Assembly: GCF_015704895.1 (NCBI RefSeq)
Contig: NZ_JADQWB010000017.1
Coordinates: forward strand, 56,861 to 120,860
Reading direction: 5' to 3'
DNA length: 64,000 nt
Source: Agrobacterium leguminum
GTDB taxonomy: Bacteria; Pseudomonadota; Alphaproteobacteria; Rhizobiales; Rhizobiaceae
Each line of letters opens with the position of its first letter. The stretch's first letter is position 1. The notes below the pieces were generated by a model, which saw nothing but the letters and a program-made list of their open reading frames with translations, did no database searches and was not told where the DNA came from. Below, piece by piece: positions 53,713 through 62,429 of the stretch. Both the position numbers and the translations under genes were made by a program.

Positions 53713-54383
53713 TCATTCTGCTCCGATCGGTCATTCTGAAAAACAAGAACAGAAGAGAGCCGTCTGGAACGGAATACGTCCCATGATGCGGTTTCTTCGG
53801 CTCGCGTGACTTGTTCAGGGACTGGCTGTGCCAGTTGGTTTTGAGCCTGTTCCTCGGCCGCCTCCTCGTGGGCAATTGGCCCGGCCGGTCCGCCAATCGT
53901 GAGCGATGCAAGTTTCGGGGAGAGGCGCCTCACCTCGTTGCGCACCTGCTCGTCATACCGGACCATTTCTCCGACCGAAGGGTCATCCCGCCCGTACCAG
54001 GACTGGAGCATCACCGTTTCGGCCCGCGCGGGACCAGCACCGAAACGCAAGGCGAGACGGTAATAGCCATCGAGAAGCGTGGCGGTTGCCTTGAGGTTCA
54101 GACACGGATCGAAGGCGTCAGAAACGGAGAGGTTCAGTTTCCGAAGCTCCTCGACACCGATCCCGCCAAGTCCGATCTGGATATCCTGGTGGTCGGCGAT
54201 CAGGGACGTTGCCACCTCAATCGCTTCGGCCTTGCTGGCGGGCCGCTCAGCAAGCGGCATTCCGCTATTGATACGGATATTAAATGGAAGGAACCTGCTC
54301 TCCAGGCTGACGACGGCGGCCAGCGTTTCCACCTGGACCATCGGCGCGCAACTCTGCGCGATATCGACGAATGCGGCGCTCAT
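53709..54383 (-). CDS. virB1: VirB1 lytic transglycosylase
   Basis: A 224-residue peptidoglycan hydrolase that opens the murein for channel assembly. The SLT domain has the catalytic Glu in AAVVSLESRF near residue 28, with HQDIQIGLGGIGVEELRKL and DPCLNLKATATLLDGYYRLA downstream. No obvious signal peptide is seen; the start could be slightly upstream, or export follows another route as for other VirB1 proteins. The C-terminal third is Glu/Ala-rich. Three bases from the TrbM-like gene. Confidence 0.92.
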   Translation of the reverse strand: MSAAFVDIAQSCAPMVQVETLAAVVSLESRFLPFNIRINSGMPLAERPASKAEAIEVATSLIADHQDIQIGLGGIGVEELRKLNLSVSDAFDPCLNLKATATLLDGYYRLALRFGAGPARAETVMLQSWYGRDDPSVGEMVRYDEQVRNEVRRLSPKLASLTIGGPAGPIAHEEAAEEQAQNQLAQPVPEQVTRAEETASWDVFRSRRLSSVLVFQNDRSEQNE

Positions 54384-54386
54384 CGC

Positions 54387-54926
54387 TCAATACCAGACGC
54401 GCTGCTTGCCGACGCCATCAATGGTGACATCGACATAGTGCGGCTGCGATCGCACGTTGGGATGCGTGATCGGATAACCCATGCACTGGAGCCGGCCGTC
54501 CTGGCGCTGCCACCGTGCCGACAGGACCGAGCCGGAGTTGCCGCCGTCATTGTCACGGCCGGAAGAGCAAAGCGAGCCGTCTACCCGCTGGAGGGCGGTT
54601 GAAACGCAGGTCGCCTGTTCACCGCGAGATCCGTAGCTGCTCGAAAGGCGATAACCTTCATTGCAATAATATGGCTCGTAGCCGGGCCGGGAACTGTGAA
54701 ACCCGACGCCGCTGCAGGTCGGAAACGAATGACCCTTGGCAAGCGCGCGCCAGAGTTTTTGGATCGGGGGCCGGCATTCCGCAAACTGGGTTGCACCACC
54801 GGGATTGGAAAGGCACAGGATAACCTGGCAACCCCAGTCATCAGCTCGCGCATTGCTGCCGGAAATCAGATAGGATGGCAGCATCAAGGAAACAGACAGC
54901 AGACTATTCAGCAGAAGGTTTTTCAT
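54387..54926 (-). CDS. TrbM/KikA-like secreted transfer protein
   Basis: A 179-residue exported protein leading the virB operon. Signal peptide LLLNSLLSVSLMLPSYLISG with cleavage after NARA, then a Cys-rich domain: DDWGCQVILCLSNPGGATQF, AECRPPIQKLW, SFPTCSG, and further Cys pairs. CxxxxCLSNPGG with the later ECxPPI is the TrbM/KikA pattern seen in P-type and VirB-type mating systems. Role in transfer is not settled. ATG at 54926 is chosen by position of the signal peptide. Confidence 0.75.
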   Translation of the reverse strand: MKNLLLNSLLSVSLMLPSYLISGSNARADDWGCQVILCLSNPGGATQFAECRPPIQKLWRALAKGHSFPTCSGVGFHSSRPGYEPYYCNEGYRLSSSYGSRGEQATCVSTALQRVDGSLCSSGRDNDGGNSGSVLSARWQRQDGRLQCMGYPITHPNVRSQPHYVDVTIDGVGKQRVWY

Positions 54927-55024
54927 GGACTTGCCCCTCCGGAACAACGACAGCGCGCTACGGCAACAATGTCCGGCAGGAGCGCAACGCAATTTTACTA
55001 ACGTATATAACACAGTTAAATAAC
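54927..55024. promoter_or_regulatory. Divergent promoter region between virB operon and its putative regulator
   Basis: The 98 bases between the TrbM-like gene and the regulator must hold both promoters. The AT-rich part (54990-55022) contains TAAC and GTTA arms around GTATATAACACA, an imperfect dyad suitable for a winged-helix dimer. Autoregulation and control of virB from this spot is inferred from layout. Confidence 0.5.
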
Positions 55025-55375
55025 ATGACAAGAGCGCTCAAGACACAATTGCACAACCTTGCCTTCTCCGGACTGATCCTCCACGAGATCCTCGACCATC
55101 CACTGGAAGACGAAACGCCACAGGCGCGGCTGAAGGAGATCGGCATGATGACGATCCTTTACACGATGAGCCAGGGCCACCAGAAGCTAACCCTTTCCAA
55201 TGTCGTTGAAATTACCGGATTGACGCGAAGCGGTGCAAAGGAGACGGTGGATCTTCTCGTCAAGCGGGGAATGCTGAATGAAACCATGGGCACGAATTCC
55301 ATGGGGCGGGGAACCGCACGTCAGTTCGAGATATCCGAAGACCTTCTAAAAAAGCTGAGCGCCTTCGAAAGCTGA
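55025..55375 (+). CDS. MarR-like winged-helix regulator, probable controller of virB
   Basis: A 116-residue DNA-binding protein. IGMMTILYTMSQGHQKLTLS, NVVEITGLTRSGAKETVDLL and VKRGMLNETMGTNSMGRGTA form a winged helix of the MarR/PadR type, with a basic recognition helix. It is divergent from the virB operon across a 98-base shared region, the standard place for the operon repressor. ATG at 55025 is preferred to an upstream open frame that covers the promoter. Ligand unknown. Confidence 0.72.
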   Translation: MTRALKTQLHNLAFSGLILHEILDHPLEDETPQARLKEIGMMTILYTMSQGHQKLTLSNVVEITGLTRSGAKETVDLLVKRGMLNETMGTNSMGRGTARQFEISEDLLKKLSAFES

Positions 55376-55430
55376 ATGTGCTTTTCCGATTAAACTAACT
55401 TTTTTCGACACAATCGTCTATGGAAGCGAG

Positions 55431-55715
55431 TCAACCGCTCGCAAAAGCACGAGCGCAGGCGGCGACTCTCAAGAGCAGGATTGGGCTTTTGAACACACCG
55501 GGTCTCGGTACAATCGAGAAGGAGCAAACCCGCGACATACGGTAAAGGATGATGGCCTTCTCACGGAAGGATATCGGACGTCTTGCCACGGGCGCGGCGC
55601 AAGCGCACATCTTGCCCATCGCATAGCTGCAATGCACAATAAATGATTGCGCATTGCACATATAGCAGGCATTTTGATCGTAGCTGACGCACTTGATGGT
55701 CTCTCCCAGTGCCAT
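55431..55715 (-). CDS. Possible small Cys-rich protein
   Basis: A 94-residue frame with several cysteines (IKCVSYDQNACYMCNAQSF, HCSYAMGKMCACAAP). It is preceded by GGGGAAC at moderate distance. No family recognised, and the second half is basic and low in conserved features, so it may not be a gene. It is included because the 530-base gap otherwise has no content. Confidence 0.3.
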   Translation of the reverse strand: MALGETIKCVSYDQNACYMCNAQSFIVHCSYAMGKMCACAAPVARRPISFREKAIILYRMSRVCSFSIVPRPGVFKSPILLLRVAACARAFASG

Positions 55716-55761
55716 CGTGTCAGCTGTTCCCCTCTGGAGGTTATTGACCTTCACATTTTAA

Positions 55762-55794
55762 AGGGCCCTGGTTGACCAGTGGCCCTATTTTTTT
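55762..55794 (+). terminator. Strong Rho-independent terminator with no assigned gene
   Basis: AGGGCC (55762-55767) pairs with GGCCCT (55781-55786), with an inner CTGG/CCAG stem and a TTGA loop, followed by a seven-T run (55788-55794). It is oriented for plus-strand transcripts, but the nearest plus-strand gene ends 387 bases upstream, so an unannotated plus-strand RNA is possible. Confidence 0.75.
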
Positions 55795-55864
55795 GCTGTC
55801 GCATTGGCTGGCCCTTTGAAGGCACAAAAGTGGCCGTACTTGAAAACGAGCCTCTGGTGATATA

Positions 55865-55886
55865 GGTTATAGCACAATAGATAACC
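55865..55886 (+). promoter_or_regulatory. Operator-like dyad before RES module 2
   Basis: GGTTAT (55865-55870) and ATAACC (55881-55886) are exact complements ten bases apart, 21 bases before the antitoxin ATG, overlapping the presumed promoter. Typical placement for antitoxin autorepression. Confidence 0.55.
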
Positions 55887-55906
55887 GAAATATCCGGAGC
55901 ATCGAA

Positions 55907-56692
55907 ATGGCTGCCACCAATGGTCTTCGCGTCTATGATGGCGCTGAATTCGCCCACGCGCTGCAGGTTGAGATGGATTCGGCTTCCGGCGAGAAGAAGT
56001 CGAACGCCGGTGGACACCCGCTGAAACATAAGCTGACAGGAAAACAGCGTGTGTCTTCCATCGGCGCGAAACTTCGCAGGGCAATGGCGAGTGCAATGCA
56101 CTCCACGCCGGAAACCGATGTAGATGACATGATGGTCGTGCTGGTCGACACCCCAAACCGGGCGGTTCGGGAAACCATCCGCGATATCGTCGAGCATGTC
56201 CCGGCCATCCTCGAAGCCCGGCAAAGCAAACTGACCGATGACGCGATCGACGCGCTGGTTTCGGTCTATATGCGCACGCCTCCCAATGCCGAGGTCGAGA
56301 GGCTGCTCTATGACAGCAATGCGAAGGCTAGAGCCCGGTTTTTTGGGGAGTGGCCAAGCTTTACCAGCAAAGATCTGGCGGAGGTGGCCGGACATGGTTC
56401 CAAGAACAAGAGCATGACCGCCTCGCGTTGGAAGATGAAAGGCAAGGTCTTCTCGATCAGGCATGGCGGCGTCGAGTATTTCCCGGCCTTCCAGTTTGAG
56501 GAAGGTCAGCCGATTGAAGCTGTCGCCAAAGTGCTCACCCTGCTTGGTGAGAAAAAGTCCGGCTGGCAATTGGCATTCTGGTTTACCTCGCCGAATGGAT
56601 GGCTTGCCGGCAAGCGTCCGGTCGACGTCCTGAAAGACGGCGATGTGGTGGTGTCGGCCGCCGCCCGTGAGGCGGAAAATATCGCCGGATGA
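55907..56692 (+). CDS. Xre/MbcA-type antitoxin of RES module 2
   Basis: A 261-residue antitoxin. The C-terminal 120 residues repeat the layout of module 1: a helix-turn-helix (FTSKDLAEVAGHGSKNKSM), then YFPAFQFEEGQPIEAVAKV, then WLAGKRPVDVLKDGD. The N-terminal half (DTPNRAVRETIRDIVEHVP) is longer than in usual Xre antitoxins. GGAG lies nine bases before the ATG. Its stop overlaps the toxin start, so expression is coupled. Confidence 0.78.
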   Translation: MAATNGLRVYDGAEFAHALQVEMDSASGEKKSNAGGHPLKHKLTGKQRVSSIGAKLRRAMASAMHSTPETDVDDMMVVLVDTPNRAVRETIRDIVEHVPAILEARQSKLTDDAIDALVSVYMRTPPNAEVERLLYDSNAKARARFFGEWPSFTSKDLAEVAGHGSKNKSMTASRWKMKGKVFSIRHGGVEYFPAFQFEEGQPIEAVAKVLTLLGEKKSGWQLAFWFTSPNGWLAGKRPVDVLKDGDVVVSAAAREAENIAG

Positions 56693-57318
56693 TTTCCCCG
56701 CCGCCATCACCCTTCCCCGCCTCGAACTCACACGAGATCAAGGCGGGGACGAGATTCCACAGGGTTCATGATCAGCGTTTTGAAAGCTGCTCTTTCAACC
56801 CTGGAAAGGGTCGTCCGAGCCGGTTCGCGCCGCTATTCCTGGGCACCGATCCAATCCCGACGCAATATCTCGCGACCGACTACGAGTGCGCGGTTCACGA
56901 GACGATTTTTCACGACGTGCCGATTGACGAGCCGAACAAGACCGTCGGCGTCGACAATATCAAACCGCTCGCCCATTCGCTCATCGAGTTGAAGCGCGAT
57001 CTCGTTCTGGTTCCGCTTTTTGCTCCTGATCTGGCCAAGTGGAGCGTGAGCAGGGCCGACCTCATCGACACGACGGCCGCTGATTATCACATCACTGCTC
57101 AATGGGCGCTGGCCATTCATCAAAGCAGGCCGGACGTAGACGGTCTCATCTGGACCTCGAAGCGCTGCGATCCACAGCAGGCCATAATCTTGTTCGGAGA
57201 TCGCGTCGCCGAAACCGATCTGCATGGGATCAGCAATGTCCCGATCTACTCGGACGTTGGAGAAATGCGGCAGGTCGCTACGTTTGCCGCGCGTGTCGAT
57301 ATCACCCTCGTGCTGTAA
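56689..57318 (+). CDS. RES-domain toxin (NAD-targeting), module 2
   Basis: A 209-residue RES toxin. Characteristic segments are IKAGTRFHRVHDQRFESCSF, SRFAPLFLGTDPIPTQYLAT then DYECAVHETIFHDVP with the conserved Glu, and DGLIWTSKRCDPQQAIILFG near the end. Relatives deplete NAD+. ATGA overlap with the antitoxin. Intact. With module 1 it brackets the virB operon at the two outer sides. From 57319 to 57670 I see no convincing gene. Confidence 0.87.
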   Translation: MISPPPSPFPASNSHEIKAGTRFHRVHDQRFESCSFNPGKGRPSRFAPLFLGTDPIPTQYLATDYECAVHETIFHDVPIDEPNKTVGVDNIKPLAHSLIELKRDLVLVPLFAPDLAKWSVSRADLIDTTAADYHITAQWALAIHQSRPDVDGLIWTSKRCDPQQAIILFGDRVAETDLHGISNVPIYSDVGEMRQVATFAARVDITLVL

Positions 57319-57674
57319 TTGGACAGCGGTTGTTCACGCACTTCCCAGCGCGTGGGTCTCAGGAGATGGTTCTTGTCCCTTGCCATTGCGTCATTGCGAA
57401 ATGAAAAGCGTCTCGCCGTGCGAAATCCATCGACGGTTACCTTTCCCGCAGAAGCTGACCGTCTTTTTACCAAAGTTGGGGCCGGAACAAGATTTGCAGA
57501 AATCGGCGACGTTTGCCTCAACATAGCTTGCCTGCCCTAGCTCAGCTACCGCTTAAGGCCTAGTCTTCGCGAGCAGTCATCGCTCCACACTTCGTGGCGG
57601 ACGCAGTGATGCATCTACTACCGGAGACAGGGGCTCCCATCCTGCCTAATCGTTAAATCTCGTGCCATTGCCCC

Positions 57675-57705
57675 TTGACCTCAACTTCAATTGAGGTTGT
57701 AGGGA
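57675..57705 (+). promoter_or_regulatory. Second SoxR-type promoter/operator
   Basis: TTGACC (57675-57680) is followed by a 19-base spacer and TAGGGA (57700-57705). Within it CCTCAA (57679-57684) and TTGAGG (57691-57696) form the dyad around CTTCAA. Spacing and arms match the site at 5056. It faces the small membrane-protein gene at 57732. Confidence 0.65.
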
Positions 57706-57731
57706 TTTCAAGGCGGTCTTAACCCATTTGA

Positions 57732-58151
57732 ATGGAGAGCGTCTTGGTCCGGTTTTTCCGTTATTCAAAACCCAAATACTCCTGCCGAATACGCCTCATT
57801 GGAGCCATTGTTTTGCAGCTGGTCGGCACAGGATTGCTGGCTTTCATCTTTTGCCTGCTGGATTTGCTTACAGCGAAGCCAACAATAATTCTCGGCCAGT
57901 TTGCCCCGTGCCTGGTGGGGTCTGTTGCTGGCTTTCTTTTTGTGGCTTTTCGTCGTCCGGCCACCGACGGCCACCTTATCCTCGTCGCGACATCGTTCCT
58001 GGCATTTGGCACTTTTTATTGGCTGGTGTCCTATTCATTGCCTGACCTTTTAGTGGCAAGATTAATATCCGGATTTGGACTGGGTGTGCTTGTCGCAAAA
58101 ACTTTCCAACGCCGGTTTCTTGAAACTCCAGTGGTACCCCGCATTCATTAG
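57732..58151 (+). CDS. Small membrane protein behind a SoxR-type promoter
   Basis: A 139-residue inner-membrane protein with four hydrophobic segments (LIGAIVLQLVGTGLLAFIFC, TIILGQFAPCLVGSVAGFLF, LILVATSFLAFGTFYWLV, LLVARLISGFGLGVLVAKTF). No family recognised. It starts 27 bases after the -10 of the SoxR-type promoter, so redox-active compounds may induce it. Not an obvious transporter by length. Confidence 0.6.
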   Translation: MESVLVRFFRYSKPKYSCRIRLIGAIVLQLVGTGLLAFIFCLLDLLTAKPTIILGQFAPCLVGSVAGFLFVAFRRPATDGHLILVATSFLAFGTFYWLVSYSLPDLLVARLISGFGLGVLVAKTFQRRFLETPVVPRIH

Positions 58152-58355
58152 GATGGGTATCCGAGAGAAGCAAATTGGCCCACTAACCAATTGGACAGTA
58201 CGAATTGCCAGTACAGTTATGCCCGAAATTGGGCGCAAGCGGCTCAGCGCCGGCTAAAGCAGACGCCGAGCGATTGCACTCACTAGTGACAAGCCTGTTT
58301 CCGGATGCCAGAGCCGCCCAAAAATCGCTGACAGACCATGATCGGCGGAGTACCG

Positions 58356-58820
58356 TCAGCCGGCGATATCGAGCGGAGCGCTATGGTTGTCGCCACGTAT
58401 TAGCTTCTGTTCCTTCCGACCTTGTACCATCAGGCCACAACCCAACAGAAAATAGAAAACGGCAAGGCCCAAAAATCTCCAAGAAATCTCCCCAGAAGCA
58501 ACAAATGCCTCAACCAATAGAGACGACGCTATAATCCAGGCGGCTGATCCCACCAGATCAGTCACTATGCGTACAGCCCATGAACAAAAGAAGTTTCCCT
58601 TCCGGCCAAGTGGCTCAACGTCTGGCAGGACAAAGCAACTGTGAAACTGCATCGCTGCCCAAATTCTGGCGTCGACTATGTGCGTGTTTTTCAGAAGTTG
58701 CACAGTCCACTTTATTGCAATCAAGAAGAGGACGGGGACAAACGCCCAACCGAGCAGGATTCGACCAAACTCGGGCACATCTATATAACTCGCCATAAAA
58801 CTCATTTTCATCGTCTCCAT
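58356..58820 (-). CDS. Hypothetical membrane protein
   Basis: A 154-residue protein with four hydrophobic stretches (ILLGWAFVPVLFLIAIKWTV, AVRIVTDLVGSAAWIIASSL, FLGLAVFYFLLGCGLMVQ among them). No family recognised. ATG at 58820; others at 58811, 58805 and 58796 are possible. It is flanked by remnants on one side and an unassigned 200-base gap (58152-58355) on the other. Confidence 0.55.
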   Translation of the reverse strand: METMKMSFMASYIDVPEFGRILLGWAFVPVLFLIAIKWTVQLLKNTHIVDARIWAAMQFHSCFVLPDVEPLGRKGNFFCSWAVRIVTDLVGSAAWIIASSLLVEAFVASGEISWRFLGLAVFYFLLGCGLMVQGRKEQKLIRGDNHSAPLDIAG

Positions 58821-58858
58821 TAAGCAGAACTTCTTCCTATGAATGTCCAACTGGACGC

Positions 58859-59238
58859 CGGCGACGTGCCAGAATTCTCGAATATCTACCCGCGACGGCA
58901 GCCGGCCATGCCTTCATTGAGGTCGATACATGTGCCGACGAACTGCCGCTTTCCTGTTCCAGCAGCGTTTGGATCCAATGGTCGTATCACAACGGCAAGG
59001 CCGCGGGCACAACGACGCTGCTTCAGGACGCAATCCGCGCCATTCGATGGCCGGAACGCCCAACGAACGTCTTCTTCTGGGGTGGATGTGAACACAAAGC
59101 ATTCAGCGCAATCCACCGCCACCTGACGAAGGATGCCGGGCTTCCGCGTGACCGCTTCGTGCTCTATTCGCACTGGCACTGGACCCTCAGCGAAGAAGAC
59201 ATCATCGCTAAGGGGCCGATGCCTATCTACCTCAGTAA
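58859..59238 (+). pseudogene. Siderophore-interacting protein, C-terminal remnant
   Basis: The frame reads ARILEYLPATAAGHAFIEVD, ELPLSCSSSVWIQWSYHNGK, AAGTTTLLQDAIRAIRWPER, NVFFWGGCEHKAFSAIHRHL, and RFVLYSHWHWTLSEEDIIAK, the C-terminal NAD-binding half of ViuB/SIP ferric-siderophore reductases. The FAD-binding N-terminal half is missing. At the end the family finish GADAYLPQ is in the next frame: four Gs at 59211-59214 where five are expected. A truncated, probably dead gene. Confidence 0.75.
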
Positions 59239-59376
59239 AAATAATGAGTTTTAGTTCTTGAAGAGATCTGAACCGTCGGCACAGGTTCCCCTGCTTGGGA
59301 CTTTAAGGCGCACCAAAGACTTGGCCTTTGGAGAATGTCTGTTTTGGGGCCGAAAGCGGTAATCTACATCGGCCGA

Positions 59377-60078
59377 TCATGCCAGCATATCTGAGACAAT
59401 TTCCTCGATATTCGCATTGTGCAGGTGCTTTGCATGGCTTAATTCGGACGGCAGGTGCTCGCCCACGAAATAGCTTCGGGAGGCGAGATTGAGCATAGGG
59501 ATATCTCCGTGCGAATCCCCCGCCGCCGCGACGGCATCCCTGTCGATACCCAATTCGGCAATCAGGGAGTTCAAATAGCTGGCTTTATCTTCCGGCCAGA
59601 AATGATCGATGGTCCCTTTCTCTTGCCAGCCGGTACCGGCGGCGTAATCTGCACCCAGTTCTGAGGCGAACCAGCCGACAGCGAATTCCCAAGTGATGGA
59701 CACAAGGGCGATCTTGACTCCGGCATCTTTGAGGCGCGCAAACCCTTCTTTGACACCCGGAGCTAGACGAAGCTCCGACAGATGTCCGATCAGGGCAGCC
59801 CGGTCAAAGGGGGCATACCACTCCAACATTGTTTCGCGTCCAGCGGCAATTTCATCTCGCGAGCGGAGAAGCTCGAAAGTGTCCATTTCAACCGTACGGC
59901 CTAGTTTCCTGGCAATACAGCCGCAGATATTTTCGCCCCGCAGAATGGTTCCGTCTACGTCAAACGCAGCTAGTTTGATGGCGCTGATCTTCTGTCCCCT
60001 TTGTGCTCTTTGGTGCCCACAAACCGTAGTAAAAGAAGCCGGCTGCCGCAACGTCTCCTGTCGGCGCAAAGCGGTCAT
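59377..60078 (-). CDS. HAD-superfamily phosphatase (SerB-like, HAD-IB)
   Basis: A 233-residue protein of which about 210 residues are HAD domain: motif I LAAFDVDGTILRG, motif II ALVSITWEFAVGW, and motif IV AAAGDSHGDIPMLNLA, with a lysine in the KGTIDHF region for motif III. It resembles phosphoserine phosphatase/HAD-IB enzymes that act on small phosphorylated metabolites; the substrate is unknown. The start is unclear: no ATG lies close before the domain, so ATG at 60078 adds about 26 unusual residues. Downstream of the broken Fic gene on the same strand. Confidence 0.75.
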   Translation of the reverse strand: MTALRRQETLRQPASFTTVCGHQRAQRGQKISAIKLAAFDVDGTILRGENICGCIARKLGRTVEMDTFELLRSRDEIAAGRETMLEWYAPFDRAALIGHLSELRLAPGVKEGFARLKDAGVKIALVSITWEFAVGWFASELGADYAAGTGWQEKGTIDHFWPEDKASYLNSLIAELGIDRDAVAAAGDSHGDIPMLNLASRSYFVGEHLPSELSHAKHLHNANIEEIVSDMLA

Positions 60079-60158
60079 TGCGTGCCGCTCGTGGCTCAAG
60101 CGAATTTCTGGCCAGCGTCTTCGCCTCAACGAAATCGAACCTTTGGCCCACCTATTTG

Positions 60159-61339
60159 TCATGAATTGAGAGGCAAGGGATCGGTGCCTTCGCTCAGAAT
60201 TGCGAGATATCGCTGATAGCTGAACACCCGGCCACGCTTGCGTCCGGTAACCTCATCAACGATGCCCAAACGCTCCAGATCAGCAAGTGCGGCATTGACC
60301 GTTGGCGCGGAAAGACCCGTCACCTGAACAATCTGGTTCGCTGTGTGAAAAGGATTCTGCTGGAAAAGCTCGTGAATACGAAGGGCCGACCCTGCTCTAT
60401 CACTCTCCATGGTGATCCGCTCGCGATCTTCCTTGAAAAGATCGACGATCTGTGTCGCTGCCTCAAAGGCTTGATTGGCAGTGTCGGCAACGCCGGCCAG
60501 GAAAAAGTCCAGCCAGGCTTCCCAGTTTCCATGCTCACGGACGTCTTGCAATAACCGATAGTATTCTCTCCGATGGGACTTCAGATAAAGGCTGAGGTAG
60601 AGCAGCGGCTTTCGCAAAACCCCGTTCATGCAAAGATATAGGGTCACGAGCAGCCGGCCAATACGACCATTGCCATCGAGGAACGGATGGATCGTTTCAA
60701 ACTGCACGTGCAGCAGGCCAGCTTTGATTAGCGCCGGTAACCGTGATTGGTCGTCGTGCATGAAGCGCTCGAACGCATCCAGGCAACCGGCCATTTCAGT
60801 AACGGGTGGCGGTACAAAGAGTGCGTTACCGGGGGCGCGTGCCACCAATCCAATTTTGCGAGCGGCGGAACTCTCCTGGATCCTTGGTGCCTCCCCGCCC
60901 ACTGTGTAGGAGCCTGGCGTGCATCTCACGGATCAGACGCAACGACATGGGCAACGTTTCCAGCCGCTGTAGACCATACATCATGGCGTCAACATAGTTG
61001 GAGACTTCACGGATATCATCAACCGGCTGCCCGGCTTGAGCTTCGGTCTCAAACCGCAAGAGATCAGAAAGCGTCGACTGCGTGCCTTCAATCTGCGAAG
61101 AAAGAACGGCTTCCTTCCTTACATACATATAAAGAAAAAGCTCCTGTCTCGGCAGCAGCATTGTGATACCATCCAGGCGTCCTAGCACTCGCTCAGCCAA
61201 GCTGAGGCGCTCTAGCAATGAAAGCACATCAATCGCCGGCTCGGGGCGGCAATGGTGGGGGGACGAACGCCCGCACTGTTTCACTGGCAGCGACCGTCTC
61301 GACGAAACGACCCAGGCGGTTTTTGGATTCGGAATCCAA
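60159..61339 (-). pseudogene. Fic-domain AMP-transferase, two frameshifts
   Basis: Three frames together give a complete class II Fic protein: RFVETVAASETVRAFVPPPL (from a TTG at 61339), then IDVLSLLERLSLAERVLGRL with the inhibitory SSQIEGTQ motif, then GNALFVPPPV, the catalytic HPFLDGNGRIGR, and a C-terminal winged helix (TANQIVQVTGLSAPTVNAAL). The breaks are one extra C in each of two C runs (about 61244 and 60832). Each correction restores the normal family sequence. Either two real slippage mutations or sequencing indels. From 61340 to 61670 I see no gene. Confidence 0.8.
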
Positions 61340-61670
61340 TATCAACCGCGCCCCTTATTTAAGCAAGGCGCATTTCATTTAATTAAGCAACAGCCGTAGA
61401 TAAGTGCGCTTAATTAACGCGCCGACATTGAACTCCTGAGCTTTGGTCCAGGCGGCATAGGCACCTAATACGATGATTTGGCGCCATTAAAGTGACAGCC
61501 TGATACATCCTTTGTTAAAGCTCGTACGATTCCGGACTGCTCTTGTCTGACCCCGTCTAACCACGGGTTACTACTTATAATTGATCTCGTTTAAATTGTA
61601 TGTCACCGTTATTTGGCTGGTCGGACATTCGACCGTATCCGCAAGCATTTTTCATCTTCAGGAGGAAAGA

Positions 61671-61910
61671 ATGAATTCGTTTTGGGTTGAATTTACCGAT
61701 GGTACAACGATTGGAAAGATTGATGCTGGACTGAAAGCTGTACCCGCCATCGATCCAGAGTTGCAGGGCGACACATGGTTTTTTGACGCGGAGTGGGGAA
61801 CGTCCCAAAAGGACATCAACAACCTTAAGGGGAGAATTGAGACGAAATCTGGGCGGAACAGCGTATCGGATATTGGACTCCAGGCAGACGACAAAATCCG
61901 CCAGAAGTAG
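61671..61910 (+). CDS. Small hypothetical protein
   Basis: A 79-residue protein (MNSFWVEFTDGTTIGKIDAG, then a soluble acidic/basic mix). A perfect ribosome site (AGGAGGAAAGA) lies just upstream, the best reason to believe it is translated. No family or membrane segment recognised. From 61911 to 62143 I see nothing supported. Confidence 0.6.
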   Translation: MNSFWVEFTDGTTIGKIDAGLKAVPAIDPELQGDTWFFDAEWGTSQKDINNLKGRIETKSGRNSVSDIGLQADDKIRQK

Positions 61911-62143
61911 CCCCAACTCCGAGTGCACCAAAACCGAACGAGCTGCACTAGTTGTTTTTATCACGAGGTTTCCCCGGACCCAGGTGAAGACCGATCTCGA
62001 TCCGAAACGCTTCACCGCACAGTACCGGCGCTGCTCCAAAATACGAGCGCCTGGCAGGATTATTGCGATGGCCAGCGTTCGTTGGAGCAGACCATCAAGC
62101 AGTTGGCGCAGTCGATGAAACAGGCTGCCTGAGAAGCCAGAGA

Positions 62144-62419
62144 TCAGAAGCCGTAGCGTCGATCAAGTTCTTGGAGGGCAGCCTGAACCTCATCGATGGA
62201 AACCGACTCCGGTGTTCCGGGAATATGGCGGAACAACAGCTTCGAATCGACCGCGTAGAGATCCGAGGCCCATGCCGCCAGGATGGTCCGCTTGTCGTGT
62301 GCGGTGAGAGCAGTCGCTTTTACGACATCGATCGGCCGCTCAATTTGCATCCCCTGAAGCAGGACCGCCGGCCCAATCGCCGCGGCATTGCTCACGGCCT
62401 GCTGTAATATCTCGTGCAT
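62144..62419 (-). CDS. Small conserved hypothetical protein
   Basis: A 91-residue helical protein (MHEILQQAVSNAAAIGPAVL, VVKATALTAHDKRTILAAWA, SVSIDEVQAALQELDRRYGF). Short proteins with LTxxDKRxILAAWASD are familiar from rhizobial genomes without assigned function. ATG at 62419, ten bases after the DUF982 gene on the same strand, so probably cotranscribed. Confidence 0.65.
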   Translation of the reverse strand: MHEILQQAVSNAAAIGPAVLLQGMQIERPIDVVKATALTAHDKRTILAAWASDLYAVDSKLLFRHIPGTPESVSIDEVQAALQELDRRYGF

Positions 62420-62429
62420 GTCGGCCTTT

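Noticed and set aside
55751..56731. A 326-codon minus-strand open frame opposite the module 2 antitoxin
   Set aside because: The plus-strand reading has the antitoxin pattern, operator, ribosome site and coupled RES toxin; the minus-strand frame has none of these.
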